Shown here: positions 1 to 12,161 of the stretch, piece by piece
Layout of the letters: every line of letters starts with the position of its first letter
How positions within the stretch are numbered: position 1 is the stretch's first letter
Source: Beroe forskalii
Taxonomy: Eukaryota > Ctenophora > Nuda > Beroida > Beroidae
Assembly (NCBI GenBank): GCA_011033025.1
Contig: WFMF01000190.1
Coordinates: 1-64,000, forward strand
Direction of reading: 5' to 3'
Length of the DNA stretch: 64,000 nucleotides
Position numbers and translations under genes: made by a program
Notes under the pieces: model-generated
Database searches by the model: none
Told to the model about the DNA's origin: nothing
The model's input: only the letters and a program-made list of their open reading frames with translations

Positions 1-1500
1 TTTTTCAAAATTGTTTTGGGCAAAAAAAAATTTTTTTTGGGGGGGACTTTGGGCAGTTGGGAAAGTTTGAAGCTAAACCCTGGGTTCCTCTCTCAAGTTT
101 TGGCTCAAAAACATTTTTGGGAGGAATTGAGTTTACACCTTCATGATCACCTGGAGGTTATTTTAAAAAAATTAAAATTTGGGGGGACTTTTTTTCAAAT
201 ATTCAAATTGGAGATGTTTTAAAAAATTTTTCATCAAAACACCTTCTTTTACAAAAAGTAATGAGTAATATATAAAAAAAAAGTTGATGACTAATATTTC
301 CCCACACGCTTTGAAGCCAGCATCCAGCGTTCTTCCCCCAAGTTATTTTCAAAAACATCTTTCTAAGGGGGTTTACAAAATCATGATCACCTGGACATTG
401 TATTCAAAATTAAAATTTTGGGGGTACTTTTTCAAAAAAAAAATTTGGGATGTTTTAGAAATGATTTAAAAAAAACTTCTTTTTTAATAAATTATAACAA
501 TCCCAAAAAAGGAGACGTAATATTTCCCGCCCCGCCCCGGGCCGGGGGGTTCATGTGATTGTTTGACAGCATGTATTAAAAAAGTCAGGGAGTTTGATTG
601 GGGGCGCAATAGTAAATGGGTCACGTATAAAAATTAGGAAATGGAAATGTGCCCGTGATCAATATGCTAATTATGCACATAAATATGCTTTACTTGGTGA
701 GTATATTCAACGGTTTATATTTTCTCCATTCAAACGACCCCACCCATTTGAATGACCCCCCTTTTGGCCCTTGGGGCCCCATGAAAACAGCTTTATCTTT
801 CGAATAAAAAAAACCGGCAGCGGGGCCCTTTGCCCAGTCTTTTGGTCCCCTATAAGATTCCTGCAAAAGTTTTTTAAAACTCCCTTTTGGGCCCAAACCC
901 TGAATGGGCATGAAATTGCTGGGCATTCTATTCCCCCCTCAAATGATAAACCAGGTAAGAGTATCGGGTATCTATATCATCTAAACTTAGACATCGGGGT
1001 TTAAATATCATAAATGCTGGTATCTTGAGACTGAGAGTAAAGTTGGGAATTTTTAGAATTTAGTCAAAAAATTGATTGGACAGTTTATTAACTCTATACT
1101 GAAGTAAGTTTTGATGAATTAGGACCAAAATACGGACTCATTTACAGAAAAATTAGCCTTTCCCCTGTTTACATGTGGGCGTTAAAATTGTTGAAACCGA
1201 GGAAAAACCCCGAAAACAAGCTCTCAAAAAAAAACAATCAACTATAGTGGAGTACAAAACACCCCTTTGCCCAGAAAAAAGAAGTTTTTCATTTGGTTTC
1301 TTTTTTAAATTTTTTTCGCATAAAAATTCAATTCTACATCCTTGTACCCGCTTTTTGCAGTTTAATCAAGCCTTGGTTTTTTTGAAACTGTTGTTTTTAA
1401 ATCAAACAAATCAACCATTTTTGATTAAACTGCTGGGGGAGGGGGTCTTCGGGCAGGGAAAATTTTTTTTAAAATGTAAAAATAATGTTTAAAAAAATTT
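1..1500. other. Homopolymer-distorted, probably low-quality sequence
   Basis: The stretch is full of runs of A, T, G and C of 5-10 bases, unlike the rest of the window. From about 745 it aligns with 21240-21870, and almost every difference is a lengthened homopolymer or a lost base in this copy. After about 1550 the two copies agree closely. That is what an uncorrected read end or low-coverage contig edge looks like. Two diverged copies of a ~235-base unit (around 136-225 and 372-460, each with the word catgatcacctgga) make a tandem pair at the very start. No coding region is supportable here. Confidence 0.6.
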
Positions 1501-4312
1501 TTCCCCCATATGAACTTTCAAGCATATTTATTTTATGTTTGTTACAGCCACTTTATAGATAAGACTGTTTTTCGAGATGATCGTTGTGTCCTCTTCATTT
1601 ACTGTGAATATAGTATATATATCATGAGGAATACAACACGAGTCCTCGATATTCAACACTGACTGCATAGCTGTATATACCCCTTATTCGCATATTAGTA
1701 GAGAAGGGCTTTTAAGCGATCATCTCAAAATCCAAAGCTCCATTCTAGAGAAGGTGTATGGGTATATGACAAACATAAAATAAATTCTGAATATCAATTT
1801 TCTAGCTTCAAAGATCAGAGTGGAGATAGCAACTTCTATGATCCTCATGAATGTTACCATTGTGAATTTGAATTTTGAACATTTAGGCTTTTTATTGTTG
1901 CTGATCTTCCTATCTCAAAAGGAAGCCGATATATTCCATCTTGAAATTGTTCTCCAAAGAATTTTGGACAACTTTTAGCTGATTCTTGGGTCTTTGGGCT
2001 GCCTATAAATTTAGAAACTATGAATGGAGAGTATAAGAGAACAGCCTGGGTCAGCAACAAAGCAACAATAATTTCTTTGTTCATTTAGACCATTTGTTAT
2101 TCCAAATTCACAGTTATGTTTAAAGTTAATTATCATAGATTGATTGCCTAACACAGCGAACGAGTCCACATCAAATAGGTAACAACTTTCGGTGTTTCAA
2201 TGAAATAAAAAGAGTTAAAAAGTAAAAACTAAAAAGACCTTTAGGCCATTCAATCATTATCATGAAGCATCCGCCGTCATAGCAACACGTGACACAGTCA
2301 CTACATTCATTCAGTTAATTACTAACAGTTCAACTGTAAACTCTTACTCCTCGCACCAATCAGGTACAAACAAAAGTCTGACTAAAATGACTGCTTCAAT
2401 GAACAAAATCTAAAATGATTATAATGGAAATTATAAGATGCCACGCAACCAACCCGTAGCAATAACTACACGCGTGACTTTGTAGGTATACCTAACCCTG
2501 ACTGGTCTAATGAACTTTAAAGAGAGCCTCAAGTTCAAAGAGAGCTTCAAAGAACTCATTTCATTAAGTTATAAATTGCAATTGTTACTAAAAACAAAAA
2601 ATTAAATAACGGGTTACAGGTTCATCTGATTGAAATCTTGATATGTATTAAAATAACTATGGCGTATGAGCTCTTGGAACCGTGGTAAGAAATAGCCATG
2701 ACTGCACCACATAGGTGATTAGTGATCAAATTCAAATGATTGTTATATAAATCGCGTGATAAAGAGACAGTATATAAATAAATTCATCCAATGGACGCCC
2801 AGATCGAGGCGTTGCCGTGGCACCACCGATGGTGTTGTAATGTAGTGATATTTTTATGAGGAACGGTGCGCCGTGCGAAGGAGGGTAGGGTAACATCCTA
2901 CGATTATAACCAACATAGCTAGAAGAAATTTGACCAAATATGAAGGAGCTTGACCCAGCTTTTATTTGATAACCTGTGTTTCACGAATATCAAAATTGAT
3001 AATATGACAACTAGCATGACGTGACACAACTGACAGGCAAAGAATTTGAAATGATCATCAGGACTCATGTAACTGTGTTAGCTATAGATGACAATATTAC
3101 AAAGGAAGTTACATTATTACAGTGGTATGATTAAATAAGGTTAAAATATTCACTAATCAATAATTTTCGAATATCTGAGATCATAAACAATTTGAATGAA
3201 ATAATCGAAAAGTTGCGAAGTTAAAAAGCTTGTAAACGTGCTACGAGCGTATGTGGAAATTTCTCTTCCAGGGGTTCCTTTCGGATTTCGGCAGCTTCAT
3301 GACGTCAAGTCGCTCTGCTTTCTTCTGCTTAGAAGCTTTTACTCTATTCATCAATAATTGAAATTTCTTTGAGCAATCCATAAAGAATTACTGTATTCAG
3401 GGAATCGGAAATCTCTCGAGCATCAGAAATCTTGAGCTCTATGATAAAACGATGAAGAAATATTGCTGGACTTGCTAGAGCGTAAACGCTGCTCACAATT
3501 GTTATTTAACTGAATGAAGTTGCGTAGATGAACCTTCAAAAACCATAAGGTGTCATGGAAGAAATTCAATGAACCATCGCCAGAAGATAAGCAAAAGCTG
3601 GAACAGTTCAATAAAAAGGGTGTGTTAACTTGCTGACACTAAAATAGCGCAATATCGTGTTGAAAAGTTTCTGAGTAGCAGTCATATACGGCTCTTGTTT
3701 TAACATCCCACATCTGTTCACTTGTCATTGCAAAGGCAACATGCACCAATAGAGCAATAGGTACGTGCTTTCCACCTTTAACTTACAATTGGAACTCGTG
3801 TTATTTCGTGGTTATTATCCTATCCTAAAAGTCTATAACTGTAATAAAATGGCATTGGTTCAAGTTTAAAACTTGAAAGGTTTTAAATTGAACGTTGAAA
3901 GAAAGTCAAATATAACATTTTATATTATCTAAGTAGCTTTTTTTTAAATAAAAAGGTTAGGTGGAATAGTGCTGAGTCACGCGAACAATATTCACGTTAT
4001 TAAGATACAATATGCACAAAATTATTATTCGATGCCTGAGAGAAATAAAACTCATATCAGAGAAATAAAACTCATATCATAGCGTTCTGATTCAATTTGG
4101 AGAATTGAGAAGGACAGTAAGGGTTCACCAGGGGGTTATTAAGGGCTCACCAAAGGGTCAGTAGGGTTCAACAGGGAGTCAGTAGGTGTTCACCAGGGGG
4201 TCAGTAGGGTTCACCAGGGAGTCAGTAGGTGTTCACCAAAGGGTCAGTAGTGTTCAACAGGGAGTCAGTAGGTGTTCACCAGGGGGTCAGTAGGGGTCAT
4301 TGGTTTACTTTG
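745..4312 (+). repeat. Segmental duplication, copy 1 (direct)
   Basis: This matches 21240-24233 in the same orientation, offset about 20.58 kb over most of its length. Matching landmarks include the aaccaggtaagagtatcgg block (949 and 21472), the gaagggttttaagcgatcat block (1704 and 22272) and the end at gtcagtaggggtcattggtt. Copy 1 holds about 565 extra bases (about 2860-3425) that are absent from copy 2. No open reading frame is conserved between the copies, so this looks like a noncoding duplication or old repeat rather than a duplicated gene. Confidence 0.8.
4115..4305 (+). repeat. Minisatellite, ~21-24 base unit
   Basis: About eight imperfect units of the form gttcaccagggggtcagtag lie in tandem. 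The array ends the segmental duplication and sits about 380 bases upstream of the first ABHD14-like start codon. A shorter array of the same unit (four to five copies, 24125-24220) ends duplication copy 2, so copy number has changed since duplication. Confidence 0.85.
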
Positions 4313-4680
4313 GAAAAACCAAAACCCCGCACCTCACAACTCAGTACACGCACACTAAATTAAATTATGTAATAATGGTAGTGATGGCGTGGCCAGAGCA
4401 GCACGCCTAAAGTGCCGGGAGTCCATGAGTTAGTTAGGCAACGCGTACTGAGAACCAGCAGCCGGGGAGGAACAGCCACAATAGACGCGATACCTCACCT
4501 CCTTGGAGCGATCGAGATTGCTTGCAGTTGTTTTGCAGTTTCCAACGAGTTTTTAGTTGCCATATTTTCCATCACAAGACACCGCATATATACTCGTTGT
4601 TCTCAACGAGGCCGCAAGGAAGTGGAAAACACCAACTTCAATAGCTCGTCCTCTCATCAGCACATTTTCTGACATCTGGG

Positions 4681-7600
4681 ATGACTAGTTTTGACGATTC
4701 CTCGACCCTGCTCCTGGACAGAGTCCTGCCATCCCCTGGGATCATGAGGTTGAGGAAGATACGGCTTTGGATCGCAGTAATCATCGTTATCACGGTCGTA
4801 GGGTCACTTTTCTTACTCACCAGCAGCCACATTCAGAAACAAAGCAGAGCTTATCTGGTGGGGGCCGGGCAGTACCGCATCGGAGATACGAAGGTTGGTC
4901 GACGCATTGGTAATTATTGATAATGATACAAGTAAGTAGAGACTCACACAAAACCAAAACTAAGAACTTCCTTTCAGTATGGGAGAATCAAGAATAAGAA
5001 AGAACCAAAATAGAAAATATCAATTATCACCTACTTACAGTTACTGCTCAACTGAAAGTGAAAGGCGAGGGGGCCAGACAACGTCTGACAAAAATACGTA
5101 GGTATTGGTAGGTCAGAAAGTCACGATTATTTATTGCTCTCAGGTGGAAGACAGACCCATGTACATGGAAGGTGGGTTTAACGACTTTGTGGGAATCAAC
5201 GAAAGCGACCCCCACGGACCCAAACTCATAGACTCAAAACACGTTTCAAAGAGCAAGCACGATGGAAAGGCGTCAGATGACGACTTCCTTGTTTTCGAGG
5301 CGACAGTCGACATACTGGGCAACAGGATGCACTACAGGTGGGTTCTGTGAAGGATGCCATGTTTTCAATATCTTGTGCCGCAACTTCTCCAAATTAAAGC
5401 CCTTTTGTTTGAAGCTTGTAAATGTGAATGACTCAGGGAAATAGACGCGTGATCTATGCAATATGCATGAATTTGAAACTTCCTCAGAATTGAAGTAGTA
5501 ATTTCACTACTTTCTGACTTCATCAGGGAAGCAAGCAACGGCTGGATACCCAAGTTAAACGTGGTCCTTTTCCACGGAGATCGGTACACCTCAGCCATAT
5601 GGGCTGACATATTAACTCTGGAGGACCTGGCCAGCTTGGGGTACAGAGCTGTCGCTCTGGAGCTGCCCGGACACGGTCTATCCTCGGTAGATCCCAAGCT
5701 CAGGGCAGCGGAGTTCATCAAACTTTTCATACAGGTCAGTAATTTGTAAGTCATTCTGTAACCCTCTATGACTATGTCTTACTCACTCACCATGACTTTC
5801 AATGACTTTGCAGTGACATCAATCAGGGGGCTGGCAAGCCCCCCGCGGCGGTTTGCGAGCCCGAGGGCCCGAAGGGCCCGAGGGCGAGCATTGGACGGCG
5901 GACCTAACAGTGCGAGGCCGAAGGCTCTGGAGCGCGAGCCTTGAGACCCGAAGGGTCCGAGGGCGAGCATTGAACGGCGGACCCTAACAGTGCGAGGGCC
6001 GAAGGCCGAAGCGAGCCCAAGACCCCGAAGGTCCGAGGGCGAGCATTGAACGGCGATCCTAACAGTAAAACGAGCTTCCAAACATCGGAAGTGAGTTTTG
6101 TTAACTTTGCTTGCCAGCCCCAACTATATGTTTTCATGGATTGGCCATATTTCACGTTAAAAATTTGAGTAAGTTCCCGCTGCCGAAATTGCACCAAAAT
6201 TTGAACACGCATATTTAGAGGTCGAAGGTAACTGTCGAAATTTCATCGATTGATTAAAATGGCCGAGTTATTACAACTTTCTTGAAATATTGCCAAAATC
6301 GGAAGGGTGTTTGTTAAATTTGGTTGTCAGCCATATTATATATACACAACTATATGTTTTCATAAGGCGTTCTTTACTGTAAAACCCATGATATGAAAGA
6401 ACGCGACGGTTAAAACTGCTGCAACGTCACTAATAAAAATATTCAGCATTCACGTAACTTTAATGCATCAAAAAAGTGCCGTTGCGGCAGTTTTAACCGT
6501 CGCATTCTTTCTCATATCATGGGTTTTACAGTAAAGAACGCCTTAAAACCGCCGCGGACCATCACAACCAAATCCTTTTGGTTTTAAAAAATATCACCCT
6601 TTTCTGTGCCGAGATATTGAAATTTGGCGTCAAATCACGCGTAAAAATTCGCGTTACCTAGCATTACTGATGACGTCATTCACGTCATAAAATTAGAAAA
6701 GCTATCTGAGACCCATTCATTTACACAGTTGGGACTATGACCGACAACATATCCAAAGATGAAGTTCTGGGGTGGTCCCGTTCTCTCTCCACTAGCTTCA
6801 CAAGTTTTGCCATTTTTTGGGATTTTTTTCGTGTTTAAGTGTTTCAAACAATCGCATATATCTCAATGATGCCGGGAAGCTCAGAACTTTTCGACCACAT
6901 TTTTGAAAAGTACATTAAATTTCCTTTCTACGCTAGGAGGAGCATTTTTTCCTATCTCGAAAGCTTAATACCGAAAAATTGCGTTGAAAAACGCCTATTT
7001 TTGGGAAAATCGACATTTGAAATTCTTAGTTTTGTGACGTCATAATGACGTCATTCGCATGACGTAAGATAGTTTTTAAGGTCATTATTCGTAAGTTCTA
7101 TCTTTCTACTTTCCAACGCTGGGTCGATGAGCTCTGTATCTTTTATGGTTCCCGAGATATCTTCGTCTAAATAGGGTATACTTCTTTCACTAAAAAAGTC
7201 TCTCGATATGTATATGCCTCTATATATCTCTATATGTGTCTATATGTATATATATGGTCGTAACCGTAATTAACAAGAACACCCTCGATTTTGGCAAAAT
7301 TCAAGTTGTAATAACTCGGCCATTTTTAATCCAATCGATCTGAAATTTTCACAGTTGCACCTTTGACTTCTAAACATGCGATGTTCAAATTTTGGTGCAA
7401 TTTCGGCAACGGGAACTTACTCCAATTTTTACGTGAAATATGGCCAATCCATGAAAACATATAGTTGGGGCTGGCAAGCTGTTAATAAAACTCACTTCCG
7501 ATGTCCGGAAGCTCGTTTACTGTAAGGATCGTTGTTCGATGTTGCCCCTCGGACCCTTCGGGTCTCTTACTGCTCGGGCCTTCGGCCTCGCACTGTTAGG

Positions 7601-10600
7601 GTCCGTTATACCGCCACTGGCCCTTCGGCCCCGCCCCTGGGCTCGCAAACCGCCGCGGGGGGCTTGCCAGCCCCCTGATATATACAGATATATAGAGGTA
7701 TATACATATAGAGAGATGACGCTTTAGTGCAAGAAGTGTACCCTATTTAAACGGCGATATCTCGGGAACCATAAAAGATACAGAGCTCATCGACCCAGCG
7801 TTGGAAAGAAGAAAGATAGAACTTGCAGTTAGTGACCTAAAAACTATTTTTTACGTCATGATAATGACGTCATAATGACGTCACAAAACTAAGAATTTCA
7901 AATGTCGATTTTCCCAAAATAGGCGTTTTTCAAAGCAATTTTTTCGGTATGAAGCTTTCGAGATAGGAAAAAATGCTCCTCCTAGCGTAGAAAGGAAATT
8001 TAATGTACTTTTCAAAAATGTGGTCGAAAAGTTCTGGCCCCCGGCATCATTGAGATATATGATTGTTTGAAACACTTTGACACGAAAAAATTCCAAAACT
8101 GGCAAAACTTGTGAAGCTAGTGGAGAGAGAACGGACCACCCAGAACTTCATCTTTGGATATGTTGGTCGGTCATAGTCTTAATTGTGTTAATGAATGGGT
8201 CTCAGATAGCTTATCTAATTTTATGACGTAATAGTGACGTCATCAGTAATGCTAGGTAACGCGAATTTTTACGCGTGATTTGACGCCAAATTTCAATATC
8301 TGGGCACAGAAAAAAGGGTGATATTTTTTCCCAAAACCAAAAGGATTTGTTGTGATGGTCCGCGGCGGTTTAAGGCGTTCTTTACTGTAAAAAAAAACCT
8401 AAGATATGAGGAAAGAACGCGACGGTTAAAACTGCCGCAACGGCACTTTTTGATGCATTAAAGCTACGTGAATGCTGTATATTTTAAAAGTGACGTTGCA
8501 GCAGTTTTAACCGTCGCGTTCTTTCTCATATCATGGGTTTTACAGTAAAGAACGCCTTAAACCGCCGCAGACCATCACAACCAAATCCTTTTTGGTTTTG
8601 GGAAAAAATTTTAACTATAAATGTAACTGTTAGATGCAACATGCGAACTGTGAGGCTGCCATGAATTTCAATCAGAGAAATAGCTATGGGCTGCTAATGG
8701 ATTTGTAAGCAAGTGTGATTCAGAGAAGTAGACTCAAGTCGAGTGCCCACCTACAGGAGCGTTAACGTGACTTTACCAAATTCAACACCTATAATCTCAT
8801 GACCATTATCAGTTCTCTTTCACTGCAGCAAAGTGACTTATTTCAAAAGCCTCATTATTGGATAAGGAATATTCATCCTCCAATGATAACGTGTATCGTC
8901 CGATAAATTCCTTGAAGTTGGATGACTCACGATTTTGCAATTCAATTTGCTAATCATTATCAGAGTAAAACCAAAAAGGACCTTAAAAGAGAGCCTAAAC
9001 TCTAAAGCAAACTAAGGAAAATGGAAACGTTGCTATGTCTCAGAAAATACTTTCAAAAACCTACTAATAGAGTAATAGTAATCCTTATCAATATCATGGA
9101 TTAGAGATTATACCATCATAGAACCCTATTATTGCTGATACTTAAGCCCATAATTTTCAGCACTTGGACCTCTATAAGCCGGGAGTGGTACTAGTCAGTG
9201 CAGACGGAAGTAACACGGCTGCCTTAGAATACGTCATCAGATACAGCAAGAACAGCCCTCTTCTCAAGGGGTGAGTGGGAGAGGGGTGAGTGGGGAAGGG
9301 GTGAGTGGAAGAGGGGTGAGTGGGGAAGTGGTGAGTGGAAGAGGGGTGAGTGGGAGAGGGGTGAGTGGGAGAGGGGTGAGTGGGAGAGGGGTGAGTGAGT
9401 GGGGAAGGGTACGGTGGGAAATGGTTGAGTGAGGGAGGGGTGTGTGAGTAGACAGGTGAAAGGGAGGGATGAGAGGGGGGACATAGGGTGCCGGTGAGTA
9501 TACTAGGGGAAAGGTGAGGGAAAATAAATTAAAATTAAAATGTATCCAAATAATTTTTGTCAGTATAACAATTTCAATAAGCGACAAACCAGCTTCATGG
9601 TTACATTTACAGCAATAAATACAGGTTACAAATAAACTTTAAAAGCTTGAAAGAAAGTTAAATGGGAAAATTATGTTATATTTATGAAATCTTTAAAAAG
9701 TGATGAACCCTTCAAGTTAAAAATTCAATTTTTAAAACATCATTTTAAAATTAAAACGATAAAGTGATATCTCCTTCAATAAATAATGTAAGCAATAAAT
9801 GTCTATTTTATTTTTATGAAAAATAATTCGTATTTCTAAGTTTAAAACTAATCCTGTACGATCAGCTGGAATAATGAACCATAATTATGCATCTCTCAAA
9901 ACGAAACTTACTTATACAAAAAGTAACAATTCAACCATAACAATGATATGCCTCATCCACCCAATTTCAACCGGGAAGCCGAACCAAATGTACTCTTCAA
10001 TTTTGATCTAAAGGGCCGTTAAAAGACCAGTCAAATTGCAGCCTTCAACTTAAAAGCTCACATATTCAGCTATTTTACGCCTTCAGCTAAGGAAATTGTT
10101 AATTTCATCGTAATTTCGGCCGACCACTTGAAACTTTTTGGTCCAAAAGAATGGGTAAAATGGTTCAAATATAATGATATTAGTCTTTGGGGCCGGTTGG
10201 AGAAGGAACGGTTAAAAAGCCGGTTAAATAAGGGTGGATCAGGTACAGCTGTATAAATAAAATTATAGATAAAATATTTGAATATACAATGCTATGTAAA
10301 TACATTGTAACTTGTATGCCTATGGAGTATTTTGAAATAGTAAATCCACTTTTGCCCTGCAGGTACATTAACATAGATTCAGCAAGCGAGCAATATGTGG
10401 AAATGGAAAAGGCAACCGCCAAAACTGTAAACGCACAAGTGCTGTTCCTGTGTGGGGCAAAGTAAGGAATTCTAAAATGTTAATTGCCATAGCGTTCACA
10501 TATCATGTAATCATTCACCAATCGACCAATGTTAAGCCCCTATCCCCCTTTGTAATCAACTATACAGTTTCATTGGAGACACTTCCCTCAGTCCTTCCTA

Positions 10601-11298
10601 GTTGATGATCATTTAACGTGTGAACTGTGAAAATCTCTTATTCTCACTCTGAATTGAAAATCATAATGAGCGTGAATCATCATCGATAATCTCCAGTCGT
10701 TATCATTAATCAAGGATAAAGATTTATGTGTATTTAAAGAAGTGGTTTAGGTTAAGTGTTCCCATATCGTTATCATTGCTAAGCATCCATTTTATCTACT
10801 TGGCAAATAATTATCGCTGCAAAACAGTTAAACATCGCAGGCGATGCCTTATGCGATTACCCACAGCACTTCAGGGATCGTTCCTAGTATGTAGTCGAGT
10901 TTTGGCCAATTTTAACTCCCTCTCCCTTTCAATCAAGTTTACAGTAGCTGTATTTGCTACAATAACATTTGACGTAATCATTCGAACTCCCCCTCCCCCT
11001 CTCCCAGGTGATAACGTAATATGTTAACGATCCCTCATGATTCAAGCAGCTCCTGCACGCTCATTGGTCAACCCTCAATGCACTTTGGGTAAACTAACAA
11101 TAACACGTCCATCATAACACCACTCTATTAACAGGGATTCGGACTGCGTCAAAACGTCCCACGATTGGTCGCAGTTCATCAGGAACAAGCGAGTGCACTC
11201 CTTCACCAAACGCGTACAAGGAATTCTACTACGATGATCCGGTGGTGTTCAACACTGTCCTTAAACGGTTCCTGGAGTACCTGGTTACTGCTGGATAG
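4681..11298 (+). CDS. ABHD14-like alpha/beta hydrolase, membrane anchored, 6 exons
   Basis: Exons are 4681-4893, 5144-5337, 5527-5734, 9161-9270, 10363-10461 and 11135-11298, with GT-AG introns and matching phases. A shorter start at 4744 is equally good. The protein is about 328 aa: an N-terminal transmembrane anchor (WIAVIIVITVVGSLFLL, residues ~30-46), then an ABHD14 (CCG1-interacting factor B) fold with YREA, VVLFHGDRYTSAIW, GYRAVALELPGHG and LFLCGAKDSD. ABHD14 proteins are serine hydrolases, and ABHD14B is known as a lysine deacetylase. Here the expected nucleophile elbow reads SADGSN, and the expected catalytic His falls on Lys in AYKEFYYDDP, so the Ser-His pair may be lost; the Asp is kept. 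The last exon needs a net one-base correction near 11205 to join HSF to PNAYKEF. Intron 3 (3.4 kb) is filled by foldback elements. A polyadenylation-like AATAAA lies near 11673. Confidence 0.75.
5823..6355 (+). mobile_element. GC-ended nonautonomous element A, copy 1
   Basis: It starts with a short GC-rich palindrome (gggggctggcaagcccccc) followed by gcggcggtttgcgagcc and a repeated cgagggcgagcattg motif. An inverted copy occupies 7258-7681. No coding capacity is visible, and it lies in intron 3 of the ABHD14-like gene. It ends next to the foldback hairpin at 6362, and the word ctatatgttttcat occurs both inside it (about 6124) and at its right edge. Confidence 0.7.
6362..8610. mobile_element. 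Large foldback element B with hairpin ends
   Basis: Left arm 6362-7200 and right arm about 7718-8565 are inverted repeats (for example cgcatatatctcaatgatgc at 6852 and its complement near 8050). Each end is itself a long hairpin (6362-6544 and 8371-8564) with arms starting aaggcgttctttactgta and a ~45-base loop. Around the right hairpin the palindrome extends further, to about 8330 and 8605 (gatggtccgcggcggttt and its complement). Both arms carry repeated tgacgtca words. There is no transposase, so it is a nonautonomous foldback element. Element A is inserted in inverted orientation at its centre. Confidence 0.75.
7258..7681 (-). mobile_element. Element A, inverted copy inside foldback element B
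   Basis: This is the reverse complement of 5823-6355, shortened by about 110 bases. It ends with ggctcgcaaaccgccgcggg and then gggcttgccagccccctg. It separates the two arms of element B. AT-rich tata/cata microsatellite sequence flanks it on both sides (7205-7255 and 7680-7712). Confidence 0.7.
8611..9160. other. Rest of ABHD14-like intron 3, no feature
   Basis: AT-rich unique sequence between the foldback cluster and the exon 4 acceptor (cataattttcag, 9149-9160). I see no exon or repeat in it. Confidence 0.5.
9268..9480 (+). repeat. Minisatellite made of 5' splice sites, starting at the exon 4 donor
   Basis: The real donor of ABHD14-like exon 4 is AAGGG|gtgagt at 9271. It is followed directly by about ten 14-15-base units of the form gggtgagtgggagag, each with a consensus GTGAGT, decaying by about 9480. 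In the exon frame the first codon past the donor is TGA, so use of any downstream donor would truncate the protein. The proline/leucine-rich open frames on the other strand are by-products of the repeat. Confidence 0.85.
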
Positions 11299-12161
11299 TC
11301 CTCAGCTAATTGTCCTTGGAATATGACAACAACCCCATCCTTCAGTTCTTCAAAACCCTGGTATTGAGTCCTGTGGATATGATAAACTGCAAGTAGTGGA
11401 AGCCCCCGGACTCTATATCGTGTAATGTAGAAGATCACCAGCGATCAAATACTGGCCATGAATCTAAGTGATAAGTCCTCAAAGTTCTATAACATGGGCT
11501 CTGATGACGGATTGGTTCTTTTCTATCTCCTGGAGTTATGATGTTACAAGTCTCTCTTCTGTGTGCCTCAAACACAGTGGGCGTGTCTCACAAATTGTCT
11601 TTAACCTCGTGACTCACTCTCAGTCAAAACAGTTATTTGCTCCTTGACACTACCCAATTTTGCACTACAAAGAATAAATCAGATAAATTTGGACCATTTC
11701 CTTCAATGTGAAAGTCATTCAGAAGACTCTCCGAGCTGCAGATCAAGAATCCTTGCTCCAAAGATGACGAGAGGCTTAGCTGCATATATAAGGAACTTTC
11801 TAGAGGTCCACGTTAGATTTCGAACTGTTTTCCTTGGGGAAGCTGGTACTAGCCTGGGGCTCAGTGGGCCGGGCTCCGACACAGGTCTTCATACCCAAAA
11901 TCTTCTTGAGAGCAACCAATGCCTGAATTTAGATAAAATAATTAATAATGATAAAATGATGAATCATTAGACAATTAAATCATAAAAATATGAATCTTCA
12001 GTGGAGGGTAACAAAATAATAATTGTCTGCAATCTATAAATATCAAGGATAGAAGATTAGAATTTGATCGTTGTTTTTAATCGTTGATATGACCGCTTGA
12101 CATTTTCATCAACCAGATGATTCAATCTAAAATATCATATTTTTATTTTGAACTTAATACT
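11299..12161. other. Convergent 3' region between the hydrolase and the GPCR
   Basis: The ABHD14-like stop (+) and the GPCR stop (-) face each other across this interval. AATAAA near 11673 is a plausible polyadenylation signal for the + gene. An open frame at 11644-11970 shows no recognisable domain and is probably chance. Confidence 0.5.

Noticed and set aside
9224..9587. Pro/Leu/Ser-rich frames of 86-107 codons on the minus strand
   Set aside because: They are produced by the GTGAGT minisatellite and have no non-repeat coding context.
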